Below are positions 9,282-14,608 of a stretch of 29,911 bases of DNA, one piece after another. The first letter of the stretch is position 1. Every line of letters starts with the position of its first letter. The notes beneath the pieces were generated by a model. The model was not told the DNA's origin. It made no database searches and saw only the letters and a list, made by a program, of their open reading frames with translations. The position numbers were made by a program, and so were the translations under genes. The stretch comes from a virus: IMG/VR virus record IMGVR_UViG_3300045256_000634, positions 1 through 29,911 of that record; one strand, written 5' to 3'.

Positions 9282-9308
9282 AAGGAAGGGACAAAATGTC
9301 CCCTCCTT
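9282..9308. other. Strong intergenic hairpin between decoration genes
   Basis: AAGGAAGGGACA (9282-9293) pairs with TGTCCC-C-TCCTT (9297-9308) around a three-base loop. That gives eleven pairs and one A-C mismatch. No U-run follows on the minus strand, so it is not a standard terminator. It could limit readthrough or protect the upstream mRNA end, reducing expression of the 139-residue paralogue relative to the main protein. Confidence 0.6.
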
Positions 9309-9318
9309 TATTCAATTA

Positions 9319-10458
9319 CTATGGATTAGAATAATCATGTAAATACGCTTTCCAGTAGATTACGTTACCATTTGCGCCAACGAGAACAGATGAAGTATCA
9401 TTTGTACCCGCTCCGACTCCGATTACGAATCCTTGAGCTGTATTGTTTACATATGATCCTAAAACTGCAGGCCCATTGATTGTATTCACCTGAGTAGTGC
9501 CAATTGGCATACTATAAGGAGGTGGATACAATGCAGAACCGCTAGAAATAGAAACTCCTCCAGTATTCACATCTCCAACTGCAACCATTTGTGGCCATGT
9601 CAAACCAGGGGTTGAGGCTACAGTTTGATTAATGTTGAAAGATGTGTAACCTGTAGAATTAATATTAACAACCACAGTATTGTAATCCGTTACTGAAACA
9701 ACATATCCATAGATCGGAGATCCAGGAGTTGTGCTATTTGGTAATGAATTCAATTGAGTTGTTCCAAATGCCGTAGGAATTCTGAAAGCAACTTCTTGAC
9801 CAACTGTCAGATTATGAGCTGAAGTTGTGTCAATTGTGGTTGTTGTTCCAGTTGTAATTGCACTGATAAATGAAGTTCCTGGGAAGTAAAGATAAGGATA
9901 TAATACTTTCTTTACATATGCCCCGCTTGGAGATCCACTTAATGCAGTCCAATTAGACTGGTTACTATTAATTGGAATAGTAAAAGTAGTCGAACCAGTC
10001 ACAGTAATAGTAAATGGAATATCGCATATCATCGGCATACCAGTTGTTGAAGACTGATAAAGACCTTGGAAAATCACGACATCACCAGTGCTATATCCGT
10101 GAGCTGAGCCTGTTGTTACAACAGCTGGGTTAGCTTTTGTAATACTAGCAACTTGAATTCGAGCACCATATTGTAATAGCTGTCCAGCAGAAAATGTGCT
10201 AATACCGTTAGATGTTACAACATCACCTGTCATGATGATTGGAGTAACGTCTGCATCAGTTGCAAATACAGTTTCTACTGCATATCCTTGACCCATGGCC
10301 ACATCCCAATATGCATAGGGTACACCATGGTTAGCAGGTGTTGCATAAGCACTATAGTTCCACATCTCAACAGAATCAGGAACAAAAGGCAAATTAATAA
10401 CCTTTGCAGCTCCAGTAGATGTGAATGAGCCTTTTGCTAATCTTGAATATTCAGCCAT
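9319..10458 (-). CDS. Putative capsid decoration protein with FCCH-like domains (379 aa)
   Basis: ATG at 10458 follows GGAGGG at 5 bases, a strong site. The start (MAEYSRLAKGSFTSTGAAKV) leads into a beta-rich protein. Two modules resemble phage proteins annotated as E1-FCCH-like. The first is at about residues 100-170 (TKANPAVVTTGSAHGYSTGD, then FTITVTGSTTFTIPI). The second is at about 195-280 (ISAITTGTTTTIDTT, then VGQEVAFRIPTAFGTTQLN). The first gene after the major capsid is the usual place of a decoration or head-stabilising protein. The strong ribosome-binding site suggests high expression. Identification is by position and composition. Confidence 0.6.
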   Translation of the reverse strand: MAEYSRLAKGSFTSTGAAKVINLPFVPDSVEMWNYSAYATPANHGVPYAYWDVAMGQGYAVETVFATDADVTPIIMTGDVVTSNGISTFSAGQLLQYGARIQVASITKANPAVVTTGSAHGYSTGDVVIFQGLYQSSTTGMPMICDIPFTITVTGSTTFTIPINSNQSNWTALSGSPSGAYVKKVLYPYLYFPGTSFISAITTGTTTTIDTTSAHNLTVGQEVAFRIPTAFGTTQLNSLPNSTTPGSPIYGYVVSVTDYNTVVVNINSTGYTSFNINQTVASTPGLTWPQMVAVGDVNTGGVSISSGSALYPPPYSMPIGTTQVNTINGPAVLGSYVNNTAQGFVIGVGAGTNDTSSVLVGANGNVIYWKAYLHDYSNP

Positions 10459-10468
10459 ATTTACCCTC

Positions 10469-11134
10469 CTATACGCTTAAGTTAGCTAAGCGTGTGCTAA
10501 GCAGGTTTCTAATAGCTGTATCCTGTGTGATAGCTTGCGCTTGAGCAAACTTGACAGCAAGAGTAGCATTTTGGGCCAACATACCACTATAGTATGGGTC
10601 TCTATAAATCAAATTCATGCTGTAACCATCTTGATTGATGTGCGTAACAGCTTGTTTTCCTAAAACCGTGTTATAGTAAACATCATTGCTATTAGCACTC
10701 GCACCTCTGGCTACTGGAGCTTCTGAGCTTGTCAGAATTCGTATAGCGAAAACTGAACCATATTCGCTTGGAAGCGCACTTGCATTAGTCGGATAATCCC
10801 AAACAGATTTGAATCCTTGACCAGTCAAAGAATCGAAATCTGTTTGTAGCTCAGTAGAAGATAGCATAAAATATGCACTTCTTATTGGACCAGTCCCGAA
10901 TCTATCCATTCCCTCAATACCGCTCATGAATTTATAAGCATTATTTGTATCAAGGGTTGTTGCTACTAAGCTAAAATCTGATATACCCAAGTTAGTTGGG
11001 TTATCACCGTTAGATCCGCCACCAGCATTGATCTGGCTAGCTGCGGAAACGATGTAGTCGCGGAGGATCAAATCCTCTGCTTGGCGCATAGCTACTGCTA
11101 AACGTTCTGATACCCAAGCTAAGACGCCTTCTTG
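10469..11134 (-). CDS. Major capsid protein, N4-gp56 family, second exon
   Basis: This is the 3' part of the major capsid gene. Reading begins at the predicted 3' splice site (CAA GAA GGC, residues QEGVLAWVSERLAVAMRQAE) and ends at the stop at 10469 (LLSTRLANLSV). An ATG at 11089 exists inside it but has no ribosome-binding site, and family alignment shows that it is internal. The segment SERLAVAMRQAEDLILRDY corresponds to the conserved helix of N4-gp56 capsids (typically RLG-S-RQTED-L-RD). Further family features are DFDSLTGQGFKSVWDYP and the VLGKQAVTHI region. The protein assembles the icosahedral head. It needs RNA splicing to join the first exon. Confidence 0.85.
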   Translation of the reverse strand, partial: QEGVLAWVSERLAVAMRQAEDLILRDYIVSAASQINAGGGSNGDNPTNLGISDFSLVATTLDTNNAYKFMSGIEGMDRFGTGPIRSAYFMLSSTELQTDFDSLTGQGFKSVWDYPTNASALPSEYGSVFAIRILTSSEAPVARGASANSNDVYYNTVLGKQAVTHINQDGYSMNLIYRDPYYSGMLAQNATLAVKFAQAQAITQDTAIRNLLSTRLANLSV

Positions 11135-11489
11135 CGAACTGTTACTTTTATGACCATTTTATTGAAGCCAATAAAATGGCGGAGGGTCTTGTTATTCCCC
11201 TCTCTCATACTTTCATATGAGACCCGACTATCGCTTTATCCCGTTGTTAAGGATATCCAACCGCTTTAGTCTGTCACGGCATTTATGGCATTTGTTAGGA
11301 AGCCAATCGATCTTTAAGAGAGTATCTTTACAACTTTCACATATAGTCTTTGGATAATTGATAAAAATAAGGTGATCTATTGCTTTCAATGTCATAAATT
11401 TCCGCCTTGTTTCCATGCCGAGCATTCAGTTGCCCAGTTTAGGGGTCCAAGTCAATTAGGTCGGATTTATACAGGACCAATTTAAAAAA
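11135..11489 (-). ncRNA. Group I self-splicing intron in the capsid gene (355 nt)
   Basis: The predicted 5' splice site follows CAGGAT, with a terminal U-G wobble. The upstream exon TACAGGAT pairs with the guide GTCCTGTA (P1), and the adjacent UUG pairs with the first CAA of exon 2 (P10). The P7 core strands GACTA (11267-11271) and TAGTC (11226-11230) occur in the contexts CAGACTAAAG and GATAGTCGGGTC, nearly the same as the T4 td intron. A P9 hairpin (11203-11222, TCTCATA/TATGAGA) and an 11-bp helix (11154-11179) follow. The intron ends in G, as required. Joining the exons gives VILQD-QEGVL, which restores capsid-family spacing without a gap. Confidence 0.85.
11228..11395 (-). CDS. Possible intron-encoded mini zinc-ribbon protein (55 aa)
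   Basis: Inside the intron, ATG at 11395 is preceded by AAGGCGG at 6 bases. It opens 55 codons (MTLKAIDHLIFINYPKTI...) containing CESC and, 14 residues later, CHKC, a minimal four-cysteine zinc-ribbon pattern. The C-terminus is basic. The stop TAG lies within the P7 strand of the intron core, so the last about 15 codons overlap catalytic RNA. It is far too short for a complete homing endonuclease. It may be a remnant of one, a small intron-associated binding protein, or chance. The good ribosome-binding site is the main support. Confidence 0.35.
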   Translation of the reverse strand: MTLKAIDHLIFINYPKTICESCKDTLLKIDWLPNKCHKCRDRLKRLDILNNGIKR

Positions 11490-11833
11490 ATCCTGTAATA
11501 TGACTTGTTCATTTATTATGCAGCCAGTCTAGCATAATCCAAGTCATAATCTTCGGCACTGGCACTATTACCGAAGAAAGCCATCTGCGCATCAATGATG
11601 TCGCGTTGTGGAACTTGTGCTGGAGGATCAATACCGCTATTACCCAACTGTACAGTGGGAGGAGTTAGCGCTCTTGGGCGCATGAATCGACAAGTTGTGC
11701 CGCCATTGGCTGGCATGGATACCTTGTCACAAACTGTGATGTAGTTCATTGTTGGCGTGGGGACGTATAGCATTGCAGGCGCAAGAGACTGCAAAATCAT
11801 TGGCCCCAAATTGCCAGTAGTCGTAATCGACAT
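11490..11833 (-). CDS. Major capsid protein, N4-gp56 family, first exon (frame-disrupted)
   Basis: ATG at 11833 follows GAGG at 5 bases. The start (MSITTTGNLGPMILQSLAPA) and the segment MPANGGTTCRFMRPRALTPP are hallmark N4-gp56 capsid sequence. This frame runs 105 codons to tandem stops TAA TAA (11513-11518), ending YARLAA. The expected next residues, IINEQVILQD, are present directly at the end of the exon (11519-11490) but in the -1 frame. About 41 nt (11529-11569) appear to be extra compared with family spacing. As written, no single frame joins exon 1 to exon 2. The coordinates cover the exon to the splice site, including the shifted part. Confidence 0.8.
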
Positions 11834-11992
11834 TTCAACCTCAATAGTGAGTTATCCGGCTTTTCGGATAGTTGAAAATGTTGATATGACGATCGGTAGA
11901 CGAGCCTCTTACGTCATTTCTCGATCATATCTGGCGTGGTTGCGAACTCCACTACGCATGAAAGGGGGCTATATGACGCTATAGCGAGCGAA
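11834..11992 (-). promoter_or_regulatory. Long structured 5' leader of the capsid mRNA
   Basis: This is about 160 nt between the predicted transcription start and the capsid ATG, with no gene. It contains a long imperfect inverted repeat (ATATGATCG opposite CGATCGTCATAT, with inner GACG/CGTC). Nearer the start is a small hairpin ATCCG/CGGAT. The ribosome-binding site TTGAGG lies just after it. It may stabilise the mRNA or control its translation. Confidence 0.4.
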
Positions 11993-11998
11993 GATATT

Positions 11999-12028
11999 GT
12001 TATAACAACTAAATAATTTAATTGTAAA
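11999..12028 (-). promoter_or_regulatory. Predicted capsid-gene promoter
   Basis: On the minus strand, TTTACA (12023-12028) and TATAAC (11999-12004) are separated by 18 bases. Each matches the sigma-70 consensus at five of six positions. It lies immediately downstream of a terminator and upstream of the major capsid gene, so the capsid can be transcribed independently. Confidence 0.6.
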
Positions 12029-12052
12029 TAGAAACCCCACCGTATGTGGGGT
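12026..12052 (-). terminator. Intrinsic terminator after the scaffold gene
   Basis: ACCCCAC (12034-12040) and GTGGGGT (12046-12052) form a perfect 7-bp stem with a five-base loop. On the minus strand it is followed by TTTCTATTT. It should reduce transcription entering the capsid gene from the terminase-portal-scaffold operon. Confidence 0.7.
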
Positions 12053-12069
12053 ATTATGCGGAGTAATGT

Positions 12070-12726
12070 TTAGATTCTGAGTCTTGATTTCAATTCTTTT
12101 AATTTCTCATAAGCACTTCTTTGCCCTGCAGGTGAAAAATCCCCTGTTGGAGCATAAGGAGCAGTTCCGATACCACTTGGCTGATAATAGGGACTACGTC
12201 TATTAGCATCGATTTTTTCTTGAATGGAAGGTTGTTTTGGCTCTGGTTTATGCAATCCTAAGGCTTTAATATTCTTATATACTAGTTTTTGCCTTTCAAA
12301 TCCTTCTGGCATTTGTAAGATAGTTTCTGCTAGCTCTGGATCGCGTTGTGCAAACTTATCTGCATTCTTCATGACTTCATAAAAATCAGGATTTTGTCTT
12401 AACCACGATTCTTGCTTTTCTTTTTCTAGCAATAATCTAGCCTTTTCTTCTGCTTTCTTTTCGATTTTTTCTTCTAATTTCTTCTCAAAGGAAGATAGTT
12501 TTTTTTTGAGCCTTTTATCATCAACATATGGTTCTGGATTATCCTCTTCATCATCGTCTACATGTTGTCTTCTAGCCAAAGCTTCTTGAGCTAGTCTTTC
12601 AGCTTCTTCTCTCTTAGATTTTTCTTGAGCTAGCTGTCTTTCATACTTTGCTTCAAGTGCTCTAAAGTTATACTCTTTATCATTTGCTTTAGTTTCTTGA
12701 GCTTGATTTGTTTGCTCTTCTGTCAT
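12070..12726 (-). CDS. Putative capsid scaffolding protein (218 aa)
   Basis: I choose ATG 12726 (MTEEQTNQAQETKANDKEYN), preceded by AAGGAG at 9 bases. A TTG further upstream at 12762 has no such site. The protein is almost entirely charged and helical, with a long coiled-coil-like stretch of Lys/Glu/Arg (about residues 20-125) and an acidic patch (DDDEEDNPEPYVDD). A less ordered Pro/Gly/Tyr region leads to a short basic C-terminal helix (YEKLKELKSRLRI). This layout, directly before the major capsid gene, is typical of phage scaffolding proteins, whose C-terminal basic helix binds coat protein. There is no protease domain. Confidence 0.75.
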   Translation of the reverse strand: MTEEQTNQAQETKANDKEYNFRALEAKYERQLAQEKSKREEAERLAQEALARRQHVDDDEEDNPEPYVDDKRLKKKLSSFEKKLEEKIEKKAEEKARLLLEKEKQESWLRQNPDFYEVMKNADKFAQRDPELAETILQMPEGFERQKLVYKNIKALGLHKPEPKQPSIQEKIDANRRSPYYQPSGIGTAPYAPTGDFSPAGQRSAYEKLKELKSRLRI

Positions 12727-12798
12727 ATTTTTCTTCTCCTTAACGCTGAGATACGTTATCAATATTATTTAAAATTATAATATGATAAAAGGCAAGTT

Positions 12799-13326
12799 AT
12801 GAAAGTCAATATTTTAGATGCTCATGACCGCTACAAATATTTCACAAAACAACAATTTGATATTGCAGAATGTTGTCAAAATCTAATCAATCAAAGACCA
12901 TTTGGAAATCATCCTTTTTATATCTTTGCCCATGCTAGAACTGATGATGATGGTGTGACTAAGCGTTTGATATGGCAACCAAGATTGACTAAGCCTAAAG
13001 CACAGACTAATAGCATGCTATTTAAGGCTTATCCTGGATCTGATGTTATTAAAGTGATTTGGATGATTCCAGCAAGAGAATTATGGGAACAATTCGAAAA
13101 AGGAAAGATGACAGAAAATAAAACAGTTTGGGAAAGTATCTATAATTTTCAGCATCATAGAGATAAATTAGAGGCTCAAGAAGAAGATGATTTAAGCGAT
13201 GAGAAAATTGATGCAATTTATAAAGAGATAAGCGCTCAAATGTCAGGAAAAAAATTAATGGATAGACTTTATCAATCTATGCAACAGAACGAGGAGGCGC
13301 CCCAATCTTCTTCTTCGACATCTTAA
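12799..13326 (+). CDS. Hypothetical plus-strand gene inside the late operon (175 aa)
   Basis: ATG at 12799 follows AAAGG at about 7 bases, with an AT-rich TATAAT-containing region upstream shared with the divergent scaffold gene. The first 110 residues look globular (FDIAECCQNLINQRPFGNHP, WQPRLTKPKAQTN, VIWMIPARELWEQFEKGKM). The end is acidic, then Gln/Ser-rich. The 3' end overlaps the convergent gene at 13277-13486 by 50 bases. No family is recognised. Its orientation against the late operon suggests expression at another time, perhaps early or in lysogeny. Confidence 0.6.
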   Translation: MKVNILDAHDRYKYFTKQQFDIAECCQNLINQRPFGNHPFYIFAHARTDDDGVTKRLIWQPRLTKPKAQTNSMLFKAYPGSDVIKVIWMIPARELWEQFEKGKMTENKTVWESIYNFQHHRDKLEAQEEDDLSDEKIDAIYKEISAQMSGKKLMDRLYQSMQQNEEAPQSSSSTS

Positions 13327-13486
13327 CCATTCCCATTCCATCTCGAACAGTTCCTAATTTAGCTCTAATACCAGTACCATAGTTATCTCCCATACCGTAT
13401 TTTGTATTAGCTGTATGAGAAAATCGTGGCTTTTTAGGCTTAGAGGAATCGCGATTGAACTGTTGGGCTTGTTGAGCTTGAGCCAT
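13277..13486 (-). CDS. Small Gly/Lys-rich late protein (69 aa)
   Basis: ATG at 13486 lies 2 bases after the upstream stop, so translation is probably coupled. The ribosome-binding site is weak. The sequence starts with a Gln/Ala segment (MAQAQQAQQFNRD), then is basic and glycine-rich with the repeated turn KYGMGDNYGTG. The neighbouring 88-residue protein has NYGVGHKQPVGSMGNG, so the two may be distantly related. It overlaps the convergent plus-strand gene by 50 bases. Function is unknown, possibly a minor head protein. Confidence 0.5.
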   Translation of the reverse strand: MAQAQQAQQFNRDSSKPKKPRFSHTANTKYGMGDNYGTGIRAKLGTVRDGMGMVKMSKKKIGAPPRSVA

Positions 13487-13488
13487 AG

Positions 13489-13755
13489 TTATTCTTCTTG
13501 AATCTCGACATTTCTAACACGTCCCTTATGAACGTAGTCAGTCTCAAGAGTGTTTACTCTCCCCTTAGGGATTACATCCTTATTTTTTCCATTACCCATG
13601 GAACCCACTGGCTGTTTATGTCCAACGCCATAATTTGTGCCAGCATTAACAAAACAGCTTGAGCGTTGATCATATGGAGGCTGATCAAAGTTCCATGGAG
13701 ACTTGATCTTCTTGCTATCCTTGACTTCTGTACGATCCTTAAAGCCTTTTTTCAT
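13489..13755 (-). CDS. Small basic late protein (88 aa)
   Basis: ATG at 13755 follows GAGG at 5 bases. The protein is basic and glycine-rich with FDQPPYDQRSSCFVNAG and TNYGVGHKQPVGSMGNG, and it has no membrane segment or signal. It resembles short disordered-looking proteins between portal and scaffold genes in other phages. Its leader contains a possible pseudoknot (13772-13833). The gene directly downstream starts 2 bases after its stop. Confidence 0.55.
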   Translation of the reverse strand: MKKGFKDRTEVKDSKKIKSPWNFDQPPYDQRSSCFVNAGTNYGVGHKQPVGSMGNGKNKDVIPKGRVNTLETDYVHKGRVRNVEIQEE

Positions 13756-13771
13756 ATTTACCTCTTATTAA

Positions 13772-13833
13772 AGCAATGGACATAGGCTGCACCCATTGCT
13801 AATGGCTGAGATTGCACTTATGCAACGCCTATG
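13772..13833 (-). promoter_or_regulatory. Possible pseudoknot in a late mRNA leader
   Basis: AGCAATGG (13772-13779) and CCATTGCT (13793-13800) form a perfect 8-bp hairpin. Its loop holds CATAGGC (13781-13787), complementary to GCCTATG (13827-13833) on the other side of a small TTGCA/TGCAA stem. Loop-to-flank pairing of 7 bp gives an H-type pseudoknot layout, just before the ribosome-binding site of the 88-residue gene. Confidence 0.4.
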
Positions 13834-13841
13834 CACCTTAA

Positions 13842-14060
13842 CTAGTATCTGTATCCTGGCTTCATATCATGTCCTTTCGCCTTCTTCTTATTCATCTCTT
13901 GCTGAGAACGAATAGCTGCATCAGTATCTTCATACTTAGATAAATGACCATCATGGCCATCATCTGACTCATGTTTTACTTTTGCACCTTCTGGAAATAC
14001 AGAGCCTTTTGAACCCTTTCCAACCCAACTAGAATGATCATCGATTCTTCTACCTGCCAT
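13842..14060 (-). CDS. Small hydrophilic late protein (72 aa)
   Basis: ATG at 14060 follows GGAG at 7 bases, and the ribosome-binding site lies within the last codons of the HNH gene. The protein is short, charged and His/Asp-rich (KHESDDGHDGHLSKYEDTD), with a lysine-rich C-terminal part (NKKKAKGHDMKPGYRY). No domain is recognised. It belongs to the group of small genes between portal and scaffold. Confidence 0.55.
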   Translation of the reverse strand: MAGRRIDDHSSWVGKGSKGSVFPEGAKVKHESDDGHDGHLSKYEDTDAAIRSQQEMNKKKAKGHDMKPGYRY

Positions 14061-14062
14061 AA

Positions 14063-14581
14063 CTAATCTCCTTCTTTTATAACTTTATAGCCATATTGAC
14101 TAAGAAATTCTTTACACCATTCTATCTTATCTTCAACTCTTTGTCCAAATCTAATCGTATTTACCCAGAGCTCTAAGTTTTCTAATCTATTATCATCTCT
14201 TATACCATTCTTATGATGGACAGTTTCTCCTTTACTCAATGGTCGTCCTAAATGATTTGCCATTATTACTACATGTTCCATTACATAACCATTTTTAGCA
14301 GCATTCGGATGATTTTTTAATAAAATTTGTTTATAACCATCTTTCATTCTCCAGTGTTTACCATTTTGTGGTTTAAGATTAGGAGTGTCTAATGGTAATC
14401 CTAAACGCATTCTAACTTTATTTTTTCTTCTTTCACTTTGAGCCTCTAATCTTTTTTTCCACTTATCTGGATAATTTAATTTCATCTCGTTTTGCCATAA
14501 TTGGCGATAACATTTACTGGAGCAAAAATTCCCATCTTTTTTAGGTATAAATTCTTGATTACAATACTTACAATTTTTCAT
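14063..14581 (-). CDS. Free-standing HNH homing-type endonuclease (172 aa)
   Basis: This is an HNH nuclease of the phage homing type. Cys4, Cys7, Cys20 and Cys24 (CKYC ... CSSKC) form an N-terminal zinc knuckle. A basic linker follows. The HNH core at about residues 100-139 contains EHVVIMANHLGRPL, then VHHKNG, then DDNRLENLELW, with His103, His122-His123, Asn125, Asn131 and Asn135 in the usual places. Such enzymes nick or cut phage DNA and spread with their own gene. It is wedged between portal and a small late gene. A perfect hairpin just upstream encloses its ribosome-binding site, so translation is probably repressed in the long late transcript. Confidence 0.85.
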   Translation of the reverse strand: MKNCKYCNQEFIPKKDGNFCSSKCYRQLWQNEMKLNYPDKWKKRLEAQSERRKNKVRMRLGLPLDTPNLKPQNGKHWRMKDGYKQILLKNHPNAAKNGYVMEHVVIMANHLGRPLSKGETVHHKNGIRDDNRLENLELWVNTIRFGQRVEDKIEWCKEFLSQYGYKVIKEGD

Positions 14582-14607
14582 ATCAGCCTCTTAAAATGGA
14601 GGCTGAT
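14582..14607 (-). promoter_or_regulatory. Hairpin sequestering the HNH gene's ribosome-binding site
   Basis: ATCAGCCTC (14582-14590) pairs perfectly with GAGGCTGAT (14599-14607) around an 8-base loop. On the minus-strand mRNA the stem ends one base before the ATG at 14581 and contains its GAGG. It begins two bases after the portal stop codon. RNA hairpins of this kind silence homing endonuclease genes in T4. Confidence 0.65.
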
Positions 14608-14608
14608 A

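Noticed and set aside
11516-11569. The end of capsid exon 1 (EDYDLDYARLAA followed by two stops) looks like a tmRNA proteolysis tag.
   Set aside because: No tRNA-like acceptor or T-arm flanks it, it lies in an otherwise coding capsid exon, and short LAA endings occur by chance.
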